Of a DNA stretch of 64,000 bases, positions 7,201 through 14,985 are shown piece by piece. Each line of letters opens with the position of its first letter. Position 1 is the first letter of the stretch. The DNA is from Aquimarina spongiae (GTDB lineage: Bacteria > Bacteroidota > Bacteroidia > Flavobacteriales > Flavobacteriaceae). The notes beneath the pieces are model-generated. The model was given only the letters and a program-made list of their open reading frames with translations. It made no database searches and was not told the origin of the DNA. A program made the translations under genes and the position numbers. Where the stretch lies: contig NZ_FQYP01000001.1 in NCBI RefSeq assembly GCF_900141785.1, positions 620,001-684,000 of the forward strand, written 5' to 3'.

Positions 7201-8268
7201 ATGGAAGAAAATAAATCACCCTCATTTCAAAACACCTTAGGCATGGTTCCCGGATCTGTGGTCTATGTGGGTAAAAAGCATAGTGGAGACTTATATGTAG
7301 ATGTATTTGATTATGACAAAAACTTCTTTGACGAAAAAGAGTTGGATCAAATAGAAGAGGCTTATCCGTACATAGATTCTAAACCTATTACATGGATCAA
7401 TATCAATGGATTGAACCATACTGAGGCTATAGAAAAATTAGGGACCCATTGTAATTTACATCCGCTCATCCTAGAAGATATTGCCAATACTGAGCAAAGG
7501 CCTAAAATAGAAGAATATCAGGAATATCTGTTCGTCGTCCTCAAAATGCTATACTTTGATGAAAACAATAAACTCTCTATTGAGCATATTAGTTTTGTAT
7601 TAGGGGATGGGTATGTCATCTCATTTCAGGAAGCCGATGGAGATGTTTTTGAATCCATACGTAATCGTATTCGCTACAGTAAAGGAAGAATACGGTCTAT
7701 GGGGGCTGATTATTTGCTATACGTATTAATGGATGCCGTAGTAGATAATTATTTCAATATTATCGAAGTGATGGGCGATAAAATAGAAGAGTTAGAAGAT
7801 GATTTGTTTGAAGAACAATCTAACGACGATATTACTCACGAAATCCAACGTTTAAAAAAAGAAATTCTAAAAATACGCCGTGCTATATTCCCCTTGCGAG
7901 AAGTAGTTAACAAACTAGATAAAAGTGAACATCAATTGATAGACAAAAAGACTAGGTTGTATTTGAGAGACTTGTACGATCATATCCTACAGGTTCACGA
8001 AAATGTAGAAATCTACAGGGAGATGATTTGGGGGTTGATGGATATGTATATGACTACGATTAGCAATAAAATGAATGAAGTCATGAAAGTGCTTACCATT
8101 ATTGCTACTATTTTTATTCCACTTACCTTTATTGCAGGTGTATATGGGATGAATTTTGAGAATATTCCCGAACTTCATTATGAATACGGATATTATATCT
8201 TGTGGGTAGTTATGTTTGTCATTTTCTTCGGTTTGTTATTCTATTTTAAACGAAAGAAGTGGTTGTAA
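7201..8268 (+). CDS. corA: CorA-family magnesium/cobalt transporter
   Basis: A 355-residue inner-membrane Mg2+ (Co2+, Ni2+) channel that forms pentamers. A soluble N-terminal alpha/beta domain and long stalk helix (about residues 180-290) are followed by two C-terminal membrane helices. The first ends in the selectivity signature YGMNFEN (GMN at 316-318) and the second is followed by the basic tail FKRKKWL. Length and layout are standard. It starts divergently from the small gene at 6715-6933, and the small MscS gene begins 45 bases after its stop. The surrounding genes for ion channels suggest a role in ionic or osmotic adjustment. Confidence 0.96.
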   Translation: MEENKSPSFQNTLGMVPGSVVYVGKKHSGDLYVDVFDYDKNFFDEKELDQIEEAYPYIDSKPITWININGLNHTEAIEKLGTHCNLHPLILEDIANTEQRPKIEEYQEYLFVVLKMLYFDENNKLSIEHISFVLGDGYVISFQEADGDVFESIRNRIRYSKGRIRSMGADYLLYVLMDAVVDNYFNIIEVMGDKIEELEDDLFEEQSNDDITHEIQRLKKEILKIRRAIFPLREVVNKLDKSEHQLIDKKTRLYLRDLYDHILQVHENVEIYREMIWGLMDMYMTTISNKMNEVMKVLTIIATIFIPLTFIAGVYGMNFENIPELHYEYGYYILWVVMFVIFFGLLFYFKRKKWL

Positions 8269-8290
8269 TAAGATTTGAGTAGTACCTTTG
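8263..8290 (+). promoter_or_regulatory. Candidate promoter for the short MscS gene
   Basis: TTG at 8263-8265, inside the last codons of corA, is followed after 17 bases by TACCTTTG (8283-8290), matching TAnnTTTG. The start codon is 23 bases further on. Suggests transcription independent of corA. Confidence 0.45.
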
Positions 8291-8313
8291 TGTAGTTGTA
8301 AACCCTATTATAT

Positions 8314-8835
8314 ATGTTAGCATACAAGCTAGAGATATTTTATAGCATCATTTTATTTGCCGTTATGGCAGTGATTCTTTTTCTAACCAAAAGGGCGATT
8401 AGGCGATTTGGTTTTATCAAAGCTATAGAGATTAATCGTAGAAAGGTGATCTTTAATTTAAGTTACCTGGTGATCTACATCATTAGTTTTTCGGTACTGG
8501 CTATTATCTGGGGGGTAGATCACAAGCAATTTGCCGTTTTTATCTCATCGGTGCTGGCTGTACTGGGAGTTGGTTTTTTTGCCCAATGGTCTATCTTGTC
8601 AAGTCTAACGGCCAGCGTTATTCTATTTTTTAGTCATCCGGTGAGAATAGGAGATCGCATACGTATTTTGGACAAGGATTTTGATTGGACCGGAGAACTT
8701 ATTGATATTACAGGTTTTTATCTTTTCCTAAAAACTGATGATGGTAAAAATGTAACAATTCCCAACTCTTTGGTGATGCAAAAAGGAATTGAAATATTAG
8801 GAAAAAAACCGATTATCATCGAAGAAGAAACATAA
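8314..8835 (+). CDS. Short MscS-like mechanosensitive channel protein
   Basis: A 173-residue membrane protein. Three hydrophobic segments (about 7-25, 47-66 and 70-100) are followed by the MscS beta-domain core HPVRIGDRIRIL and a short beta tail ending NVTIPNSLVMQKG. The pore-helix/beta-domain boundary matches MscS. The C-terminal alpha/beta vestibule domain of E. coli MscS is missing, so this is a minimal version of the fold that can relieve osmotic pressure or conduct small ions. Its stop is 8 bases from the end of the convergent bestrophin gene. A second, full-size MscS lies at 11344. Confidence 0.87.
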   Translation: MLAYKLEIFYSIILFAVMAVILFLTKRAIRRFGFIKAIEINRRKVIFNLSYLVIYIISFSVLAIIWGVDHKQFAVFISSVLAVLGVGFFAQWSILSSLTASVILFFSHPVRIGDRIRILDKDFDWTGELIDITGFYLFLKTDDGKNVTIPNSLVMQKGIEILGKKPIIIEEET

Positions 8836-8843
8836 TATTGTTA

Positions 8844-9728
8844 CTAAAGAATGTAATATTTTTTAGTCGTCAAGGGTTCAGGAATTTCCTGTTCTTGTAA
8901 TAATTCTTTTAGATTAATTTCGATGGTTCTGCCTATTGAGGTCATAGCAGTATCTGTAGGCTTGTTTTCAAAAGGATCTTGCATATTGAAAGCAATTTTT
9001 TCCAACATAAAAAAAGGAAGCGATATGGCTACTAGGAGAGGAACCTCGATAAATCCCGCCAAGTCTGTTAATGACAAAGATAAAAGCACCAAGAACAGAT
9101 AAATGAAAAACTTCAGTGTCAATCGATAAGATTTAGGAAAAACGGTATTTTTAATCCTTTCTGCCATGCCCATAGCAGCGGTTAAACGGCTCATGGTTTG
9201 ATCAATTTGTATTTGCTGGTAGCTGTTGATATGGTTTTGATCCAGTAAAAATTTGACATCCATTGCATGTAGGTTGATCAAATGAAGAGGAACATTTTTT
9301 AATGTCTTCACTCTTAATAATTCGTCTTCTGAAATAAAAGGTTCTAAATTTTCTGTAGGATCTTGTTTTCTTAAAGATTGGCCAAGACTATAACACCAAG
9401 CGATCTGTCTCAAGCCTATTTTTCGATGTATACTATGATCTGCCTTGGAGAAATTAAGTATTTGTATGATTAGGGTTCTAGAATCATTGACAATACTACC
9501 CCATATTTTTCTTGCTTCCCACCAACGATCATAGGATTGTGCTAATTTGAACGATAACAAAAGTGTAATAGATGTTCCCAAAAAAGCACCTAATGCAATA
9601 GGTAAATTAATTGGTATGATATGAACTGAAAAAAAATGAATAATGGTAGCGAATAATGCAGTTATAACAACATCCCATTTAATTTTTTTTAAAGTATAGC
9701 TAAGAGGAATTCTTTTATTTAAAATCAT
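8844..9728 (-). CDS. Bestrophin-family anion channel
   Basis: A 294-residue inner-membrane protein of the bestrophin/UPF0187 family, pentameric chloride or cation channels. Diagnostic features are the QSYDRWWEARKIWGSIVNDSR block around residues 64-84, with hydrophobic helices before it, a long helical middle, two further membrane helices near 205-245, and the C-terminal DPFENKPTDTAM stretch with the conserved acidic cluster. It is cotranscribed behind the DUF3124 lipoprotein gene (32-base gap). A second bestrophin of 344 residues lies at 34950. Ion specificity cannot be read from sequence. Confidence 0.92.
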   Translation of the reverse strand: MILNKRIPLSYTLKKIKWDVVITALFATIIHFFSVHIIPINLPIALGAFLGTSITLLLSFKLAQSYDRWWEARKIWGSIVNDSRTLIIQILNFSKADHSIHRKIGLRQIAWCYSLGQSLRKQDPTENLEPFISEDELLRVKTLKNVPLHLINLHAMDVKFLLDQNHINSYQQIQIDQTMSRLTAAMGMAERIKNTVFPKSYRLTLKFFIYLFLVLLSLSLTDLAGFIEVPLLVAISLPFFMLEKIAFNMQDPFENKPTDTAMTSIGRTIEINLKELLQEQEIPEPLTTKKYYIL

Positions 9729-9760
9729 TTCAAGTTCATATTTATCCTAAAAATAGAACT

Positions 9761-10288
9761 TTATTCTGAGATTACTTTTCCTTCGGTAGTAAATGCAAAA
9801 CCTTGTTGGCCAGAAACCCCAACCATTACTCCTTGAAAAATAGGTCTCAAGTTTTTTTGCGCTCCCCAGGTTATCAAGAAGTTAGCGCCGCTTCCCCCAG
9901 AGGTGTCTTCTTCTTCTATAACATATTCTATAGACTCAAGAGGTTTCAAGTAGATAGGAGATTGAATATATGAACGAACAAAATGCCCTGAAGTATTGTA
10001 ATAATCTACATTTTTGATGAATAATGAATCTTTGATGCTGGTATTTCTAATGCTCAAAGTTGCAGTTAGTTGAAACCTAAAATCCTTTGTCTTGTTATAT
10101 ATGTCAGAATAGATAGGAACATAAACCTCTTTTCGGACAGGGTATGAAAAACCATCATCTGAAGGAGGTAATTTATTTTCTTTCAATATTCCTTGTTCTA
10201 CTTCTTTGTTGGGATTTTGTTTTACACAAGCGTAACAAAGGAGTAAAGTCAATAAAAGAATAATCGGTCGTACGGATAAAGAATTCAT
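9761..10288 (-). CDS. DUF3124 family lipoprotein
   Basis: A 175-residue exported protein. The N-terminus is a signal peptide ending in a lipobox-like LLCYAC, with Cys21 as the likely lipidated residue. The mature part carries the DUF3124 motif VYVPIYSDIYNK, then LTATLSIRNTS and GGSGANFLITW, which form a small immunoglobulin-like beta sandwich. No function is known for the family. It heads a two-gene operon with the bestrophin channel, so it may sit at the envelope and assist or monitor that channel. That pairing is the only functional hint. Confidence 0.82.
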   Translation of the reverse strand: MNSLSVRPIILLLTLLLCYACVKQNPNKEVEQGILKENKLPPSDDGFSYPVRKEVYVPIYSDIYNKTKDFRFQLTATLSIRNTSIKDSLFIKNVDYYNTSGHFVRSYIQSPIYLKPLESIEYVIEEEDTSGGSGANFLITWGAQKNLRPIFQGVMVGVSGQQGFAFTTEGKVISE

Positions 10289-10803
10289 GGATGTTTTGTT
10301 GATTATAAGTTGATCAAAGTATACAAAAAATGGATCAATTCATTAGCAATTTTTTCGTTTTTAAATCTTTATTAAGACTTGTGACACTCTCAAAATATCT
10401 GTGGCATTATGAACGTTATTGACATCTATTTTATGAAATTTTGTCGTTTTAGAAAAAATAAAAAATCACTCATTTTTGGTAAAAAATGAACTTTTTTACA
10501 ATAAAATGACTTGTTTTTAAGTGTTTTTTAGGAAAAACTGCCTTGTTTTTAATATTGATCATTATACTATGTTTAACATTTATCTCTTATGTTTAACAGT
10601 TCTTATGTTAAAGATTCTTAATAGAGGTTAAAGCCCGTTAAATGCCTTGACAAAATTCCCTATGCCTTTATATTGAAAGTGTATTGATGTTAGAACAACA
10701 GAGCTCTTTAAAAAAACAATTTCTTTTCTATTGCGTACCTGCAATTAGTTTTTAGCTGTTGAGATTCAATACATCTTTTTACTAATCTTTAAAATCATAG
10801 CAA
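10289..10803 (+). repeat. 515-base gene-free region with phased GTTAAA-type repeats upstream of dps
   Basis: No gene is evident. Two copies of TATGTTTAAC at 10568-10577 and 10588-10597 lie exactly 20 bp apart. GTTAAAG follows at 10607 and again at 10627 (20 bp apart), then GTTAAAT at 10637 (10 bp). The spacing by one or two helical turns suggests a protein-binding array on one face of the DNA. Two copies of CTTGTTTTTAA also occur at 10510 and 10542. An E. coli-like TTGACA (10647) with 16-base spacer to TATATT (10669) follows and could be the dps promoter. Confidence 0.5.
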
Positions 10804-11307
10804 ATGAATTATTTGAAAATGAATGATGAAAAACTATTACCTGTTGTCATGGAATTAAACACCTTGTTGGCAGATTATCATATGTATTATCAAAAATTAA
10901 GAAACTTTCACTGGAATATTTTAGGAAAGAACTTTTTTGAATTACACCAAAAATTTGAAGAGTTATACATAGACGCCAGAGCCAAAATAGATGAAATTGC
11001 CGAGCGTGTTTTGACCTTACGATATCATCCCATCTCCAAGTATAGTGATTATTTGCAAATAGCTACGGTAAAAGAGGTATCTCCCTTAAAAACAGATCAA
11101 GAAATGGTAAGCGAATTGATAAGAGACCATTCCAAAATATTAACCCAAATGCGAGTTGTAATTTCTCATGCGCAAAATGCCGGAGACGAAGGTACTTTGG
11201 ACATGATGGGAGGATATATCCGAGAACTAGAAAAATATAGTTGGATGCTATCTGCTTGGAATAAAGAACCCAAAGAGCACTTGGATACCAGTATGATTCA
11301 ATCCTAA
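10804..11307 (+). CDS. dps: Dps-family DNA-protecting ferritin-like protein
   Basis: A 167-residue four-helix protein that forms hollow dodecamers, oxidises Fe2+ with H2O2 and shields DNA. The intersubunit ferroxidase site is visible: the histidine in KLRNFHWNILGKNF, then LHQKFEELYIDARAKIDEIAER with the Asp/Glu ligands. Length is normal, and the N-terminus lacks a long lysine-rich tail. It is the first gene of a run dps-mscS-secreted protein-three small genes that ends at a strong terminator at 13341. An unusually repeat-rich upstream region suggests stress-dependent control. Confidence 0.96.
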   Translation: MNYLKMNDEKLLPVVMELNTLLADYHMYYQKLRNFHWNILGKNFFELHQKFEELYIDARAKIDEIAERVLTLRYHPISKYSDYLQIATVKEVSPLKTDQEMVSELIRDHSKILTQMRVVISHAQNAGDEGTLDMMGGYIRELEKYSWMLSAWNKEPKEHLDTSMIQS

Positions 11308-11343
11308 TATTAATGCAAATACCAATACCAAAAACCAATACTT

Positions 11344-12246
11344 ATGAATTCAGAAATAAATTCCTCAGTAGGAATTGTAACCAACAAACTACAAACATGG
11401 GCAGATAGTTTTATTAGTAATCTTCCAAACATTTTGGTAGCCATTATAGCACTATTAGTCTCCTATATCATATCCAGGTTTGTTTATCGAGTAACCTTGA
11501 AACTTACTCAGAAAAGAATAAAGCAAACGTCAATTTCAAAATTAGTTGCCCGATGCACTGCGGTATTTGTGGTATTGGGAGGTTTAGTACTAGCGTTGTC
11601 TGCACTGAACTTAGGAAAGGCATTGACCAGTATTTTGGCGGGTGCTGGAGTATCAGGATTAGTAGTTGGATTAGCACTTCAAGGAACTTTATCAAATACG
11701 ATATCAGGAATAGTATTGTCGTTTAGAAATAATATACAAGTAGGGAATTGGATAGAAACTAATGGGTTTGCTGGAGAAGTAATTGACATTAATCTCAACT
11801 ACTTTGTGTTAAAGGAAGCAGATAATAATGTAGTGGTAATTCCTAATAAACAAATACTTGAAAATCCCTTTAAGAATTATTCCCTAACTACCAAAATGAG
11901 AGTATCGATAATTTGTGGTGTTGGTTACGAATCTGATCTAGAAGAGGTACAAAAGCTCACAACGAAAACGATTCATACGTTTTTTGACCAGGAGCCTATT
12001 GATAAACAGATAGAATTCTATTATACAGGATTTGAGGACAGTTCTATCAATTACCTCTGTAGGTTCTGGATTGAGGGTACAAGTGGATTAGATCGATTGA
12101 AGGCAAAAAGTAAGGCGATTATTGAACTTAAGAAAGCTTATGATGCAGCAGGAATTACTATTCCTTTTCCAATTAGGACATTACATTTTAGTCCGCAGCA
12201 CTCTATAAAAAACTTAAACCAATTGGAAGCATTCGCTACAAACTGA
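11344..12246 (+). CDS. mscS: MscS small-conductance mechanosensitive channel
   Basis: A 300-residue inner-membrane channel that opens on hypo-osmotic shock. There are three membrane helices (about 25-45, 65-85 and 90-120). The third is the glycine/alanine-rich pore helix followed by GLALQGTLSNTISGIVLSF, nearly the E. coli MscS pattern. A beta domain (IQVGNWIETNG...VVVIPNKQI) and the alpha/beta vestibule follow. Length is close to E. coli MscS (286). It lies 36 bases after dps and 50 bases before a small secreted protein, apparently in one operon. Confidence 0.95.
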   Translation: MNSEINSSVGIVTNKLQTWADSFISNLPNILVAIIALLVSYIISRFVYRVTLKLTQKRIKQTSISKLVARCTAVFVVLGGLVLALSALNLGKALTSILAGAGVSGLVVGLALQGTLSNTISGIVLSFRNNIQVGNWIETNGFAGEVIDINLNYFVLKEADNNVVVIPNKQILENPFKNYSLTTKMRVSIICGVGYESDLEEVQKLTTKTIHTFFDQEPIDKQIEFYYTGFEDSSINYLCRFWIEGTSGLDRLKAKSKAIIELKKAYDAAGITIPFPIRTLHFSPQHSIKNLNQLEAFATN

Positions 12247-12296
12247 AAGTAATACGAAAACCGTATTCAATAATAACATTATAAAAACAACAACAA

Positions 12297-12845
12297 ATGA
12301 AATTTAATATAGATTATAAGAACACAGTATTCACTTATATATTAATTACAATACTATCAATCCCCTTTAGTTTTTTACAGGCTCAACAGCAGCATACAAG
12401 CACTTCGTTGGAAACTGAGAAAAAAAAGGAGAAGGTGGTTAAGGATGGTGACGAATTTATTTATAAGCAATTTGAAGTAGAGTCTTCTGTACAACCACTG
12501 ATATTAACTAGCGATAGCAGCACTTCTAATAAAATGAATCAAGAGTACGCCGAAGAGACGGTAACTAAAGTGGTTATGTTGGATAACGATCAGGATAAAC
12601 AATATGATCAAATAATTACACTGAATTATGATCGCCCAGAGAACAATTTCTACGATTTTCAATTTACTGCAAAAGGACTTGAAGTTTCTTTACAACATAG
12701 AAATACTACAATTGAAAAAATAGATCGCATAACTGCTAATAAAATGGAAAACAAACAACTAATAGATCAAAAAGGAGTCTATCAACTTACATTTAGCAAC
12801 GGTCAAAAAGAAAAGATTTTTGTGAAGGCTTATCAAATTCTATAA
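12297..12845 (+). CDS. Secreted hypothetical protein, 182 aa
   Basis: No family recognised. A signal peptide of about 30 residues ends in FLQAQ, giving a hydrophilic periplasmic or surface protein. The first 40 mature residues are lysine/glutamate-rich and probably disordered. Residues from about 80 look like a small beta-rich domain (VTKVVMLDNDQDKQYDQIITLNY). The fourth gene of interest in the dps-mscS run, 50 bases after mscS and followed by three tiny genes. Coding status is supported by a proper start, export signal and operon position. Function is unknown. Confidence 0.72.
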   Translation: MKFNIDYKNTVFTYILITILSIPFSFLQAQQQHTSTSLETEKKKEKVVKDGDEFIYKQFEVESSVQPLILTSDSSTSNKMNQEYAEETVTKVVMLDNDQDKQYDQIITLNYDRPENNFYDFQFTAKGLEVSLQHRNTTIEKIDRITANKMENKQLIDQKGVYQLTFSNGQKEKIFVKAYQIL

Positions 12846-12931
12846 TAATAAAACATCAATATTGGGGGCGTGTAATCGACCCCAATATTTCATTAAACAA
12901 ACTACTTCCAAAAACCTAAATACAAAACATT

Positions 12932-13033
12932 ATGAAAAATTTTAAAAACAGATTGTTTGAATCTGTAGGTATTATGATAGCGGCTTCAATGATTCTGTAT
13001 GTTATCACCGTAGTCTTATTTTTAACCCTTTAA
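12932..13033 (+). CDS. Small membrane protein, 33 aa
   Basis: An ATG-initiated 33-codon gene too short for most gene callers. A basic opening (MKNFKNRLFESVG) precedes a single hydrophobic span IMIAASMILYVITVVLFLTL, consistent with one membrane helix with its N-terminus inside. It follows the secreted-protein gene by 86 bases and precedes another small gene by 11 bases. Tandem placement of three compact ATG-started reading frames before one terminator supports real coding. No function is known; small proteins of this kind often modulate membrane transporters, here perhaps MscS. Confidence 0.5.
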   Translation: MKNFKNRLFESVGIMIAASMILYVITVVLFLTL

Positions 13034-13044
13034 ACAATTATCCA

Positions 13045-13167
13045 ATGAAAAAGAACAATAAAATACAAAGGCCAGGATTGCAGAAGAAGTATTTCGGAAG
13101 CAAGAGCTTTTTAAGAAAACTAAAACGAAGAACAGTACAAAATCAAATAATAGATCGTCAAAAATAA
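13045..13167 (+). CDS. Small basic protein, 40 aa
   Basis: A 40-codon reading frame with ATG start and TAA stop. The product is strongly basic (many Lys and Arg, core SFLRKLKRRTVQ) and has no hydrophobic segment, so it may bind nucleic acid or a ribosome-like partner, or simply be spurious AT-rich coding. It sits 11 bases after the preceding small gene and 11 bases before the next, in the run ending at the 13341 terminator. Support is positional only. Confidence 0.42.
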   Translation: MKKNNKIQRPGLQKKYFGSKSFLRKLKRRTVQNQIIDRQK

Positions 13168-13178
13168 TAAGCAACATC

Positions 13179-13334
13179 ATGTCTTACAAAAACGGAATAG
13201 CGCTAGAAACCAAAACCTCCAAAAAACTAAGAAACGAAATAGATCGTTGGAAAAATCAACAGAAGGCCAGAAAATGCACCGATTTTTCTGATATGTCGTA
13301 TTGGGAAATTAAAACCACCAATACCGCTTTATAA
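13179..13334 (+). CDS. Small hypothetical protein, 51 aa
   Basis: A 51-codon gene with ATG start whose stop lies 6 bases before a strong terminator hairpin. The product is soluble and mixed-charge, with an amphipathic segment SKKLRNEIDRWKNQQKA and a C-terminal DMSYWEIKTTN. Low-complexity bias is absent, and the terminator directly after the stop is the best argument that this is the last cistron of the dps-mscS operon. No family recognised. Confidence 0.5.
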   Translation: MSYKNGIALETKTSKKLRNEIDRWKNQQKARKCTDFSDMSYWEIKTTNTAL

Positions 13335-13340
13335 TGTGTC

Positions 13341-13379
13341 AAATCATTAGTCAAAAATAATGGACTAATGATTTTTTTA
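13341..13379 (+). terminator. Strong bidirectional terminator
   Basis: Perfect 12-bp stem AAATCATTAGTC (13341-13352) / GACTAATGATTT (13363-13374) with a 10-base loop, followed on the plus strand by a run of T. It closes the dps-mscS-small gene operon and reaches to the stop codon of the convergent LysR gene at 13377. Confidence 0.85.
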
Positions 13380-14294
13380 TTTGATCCAATCAAAGTACTT
13401 CGAAGTAATATTTTCTTTTTCCAATTCCAAAAAATCTATAAATGCTTGTGCTACAGGGGATAGTTTTTTTCTTTTTAACCATACCAAATTCCATTGTGTA
13501 CGTATGGGCAATCCTTTAAAAGGAATAATGGTTATATCTCCATTGTTTAAAGAATTTTTGATACCAATCATTGGCATGATAGAGTAACCAAGACCAGCAA
13601 TTACAGATTGTTTTAAAGCTTCGTTGGATGTGAGTTCTATTTTCTTTTTCACAGGTAAATTTTTCCCTTCTATAAAAGCCTCCATAGCCTTACGTGTTGC
13701 AGATCCTCGTTCTCTATATAATAAGGGTTGTTCGGTAAAAATGAGTTCCTTTTTTCCAGTCCTTAATTTTTCTCGTTCTGCACCACCAACCAAATATAAA
13801 CTGTTGATTACCAATGGAAGTTTTACCAAATCGAGATGTTCTGGTAAAACGGATACCAAAGCAAAATCAACCTTATTCTCTTCCAAATCTTCAACTACTT
13901 TTAATTTGTTGGTAACATCCATTTTAAAATCAATTCCTGGATGCGCATTTACAAAATCGGATAGATAATAAGGCATCACGTATTTTCCTGTCGAAACTAC
14001 CGATATCGATAGTTTACCGGCTAACTTTCCCTGGAACTGATTAATCTTATGATCAATTGTAGATACTTCTTCCAGTATTTTTTGAGCAGCTTCGGCAATT
14101 TCTTTTCCAAAATCAGTGACATATAGCTTACGACCAATAATTTCTGTGAGCGGTAATGGGAATTGATCTTGAAACTTTTTTAGCTGAATAGACACCGCAG
14201 GTTGTGTTAGAAACAAGGACTCTGAAGCCTTAGTAACACTACCTTTTTCAACGATTTCCAGGAAAATTTGGAGTTGGTGCAAAGTATAATTCAT
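13377..14294 (-). CDS. LysR-type transcriptional regulator (adjacent to bicarbonate transporter)
   Basis: A 305-residue activator. The N-terminal winged helix-turn-helix (LHQLQIFLEIVEKGSVTKASES, then LTQPAVSIQLKKFQ) is typical, followed by the two-lobe co-inducer domain. It reads divergently from an operon with an SbtA-type bicarbonate transporter, the same arrangement as CbbR/CmpR-type LysR proteins that control carbon uptake. Its ligand is unknown. A perfect -7 box (TATATTTG, minus strand, 14319-14326) lies about 25 bases before the start, and a TATGG-N8-CCATA dyad sits in the -33 region, suggesting autoregulation and control of the opposite operon. Confidence 0.92.
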   Translation of the reverse strand: MNYTLHQLQIFLEIVEKGSVTKASESLFLTQPAVSIQLKKFQDQFPLPLTEIIGRKLYVTDFGKEIAEAAQKILEEVSTIDHKINQFQGKLAGKLSISVVSTGKYVMPYYLSDFVNAHPGIDFKMDVTNKLKVVEDLEENKVDFALVSVLPEHLDLVKLPLVINSLYLVGGAEREKLRTGKKELIFTEQPLLYRERGSATRKAMEAFIEGKNLPVKKKIELTSNEALKQSVIAGLGYSIMPMIGIKNSLNNGDITIIPFKGLPIRTQWNLVWLKRKKLSPVAQAFIDFLELEKENITSKYFDWIK

Positions 14295-14318
14295 AAATAA
14301 ACCTTATGATTTTTATTA

Positions 14319-14360
14319 CAAATATAAATAAAAATATATGGTTTATACTCCATAATTTTA
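14319..14360. promoter_or_regulatory. Divergent promoter region with LysR-type dyad
   Basis: Minus-strand -7 box TATATTTG at 14319-14326 serves the LysR gene. The inverted repeat TATGG-N8-CCATA at 14337-14354 contains a T-N11-A arrangement of the kind LysR proteins bind. A plus-strand TAATTTTA at 14353-14360 (seven of eight match to TAnnTTTG) could serve the transporter operon, overlapping the dyad edge. Confidence 0.5.
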
Positions 14361-14396
14361 CACCGAAAAATAAAATCAATTATCAAAACAAACATT

Positions 14397-14669
14397 ATGG
14401 AAACCGATATCAAATTAGCTTCAAAAGCGATACAGGTGCAAAATGAAAAATCCATATTCACCTTAAAAGTTAATAAGGTAAGGCTATACGAACGGGTAAA
14501 GAATTTGAGTTTGATCGCATTCTCCTTGATTTACGCTACAGCAATTTTTGCAAGTTATACGTCCCAAAGTGAGCTCACTGGTGAACTTTTGATAGTAGGA
14601 GTTATCCTTTGTCTTATTGCTTTTATAGCTTTTCATCCTAAAAATCAATTTAAATCAAAAACTAAATAA
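14397..14669 (+). CDS. Small membrane protein, 90 aa, in bicarbonate-transporter operon
   Basis: First gene of the operon divergent from LysR. The product has a polar N-terminal 40 residues (KSIFTLKVNKVRLYERVKN) and two hydrophobic segments, roughly 41-58 and 64-80, separated by QSELTGEL, ending in a basic tail. It is probably a two-helix inner-membrane hairpin. I know no family for it. Its stop is 2 bases from the next start, indicating tight co-translation with the 96-residue protein and then the transporter. Confidence 0.68.
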   Translation: METDIKLASKAIQVQNEKSIFTLKVNKVRLYERVKNLSLIAFSLIYATAIFASYTSQSELTGELLIVGVILCLIAFIAFHPKNQFKSKTK

Positions 14670-14671
14670 TT

Positions 14672-14962
14672 ATGGTAAAAACAGAAGTTTTACACAAGGT
14701 ACAATTAGTAGATGGAGTATTTACTCCTTCAGAAGCTGCAGATGTGATCAATAGTTTGATCAGAGAAAAAATCAATTTCCACAAGTTACACAGACTTTCT
14801 TTGTGCGAGGGTAATATCAATAGTGACACTCAGTACGATGACAGTAGGGTACAAGAATTGCTTCAGGAAAAAGAAGATTTTAAAACGATTCATAAAGAAG
14901 CCTTAATCGCTGGCAAAAGAGTAAAAATTAGCGGTGTACTAGAAATAGAAGTTATCGATTAA
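14672..14962 (+). CDS. Small soluble protein, 96 aa, linked to SbtA-type transporter
   Basis: A cytosolic 96-residue protein with no signal or membrane helix. It reads as beta (VLHKVQLVDGVFT), a helix pair (PSEAADVINSLIREKINFHKL), a loop SLCEGNINSDTQYDD, another helix and a final strand VKISGVLEIEVID. In cyanobacteria SbtA is paired with the PII-like SbtB, but I see no clear SbtB signature here, so this may be a different partner. The gene lies between a small membrane protein (2-base gap) and the transporter (23-base gap). Function is unknown. Confidence 0.7.
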   Translation: MVKTEVLHKVQLVDGVFTPSEAADVINSLIREKINFHKLHRLSLCEGNINSDTQYDDSRVQELLQEKEDFKTIHKEALIAGKRVKISGVLEIEVID

Positions 14963-14985
14963 TAAACACAAAGCATTGAATTTCA

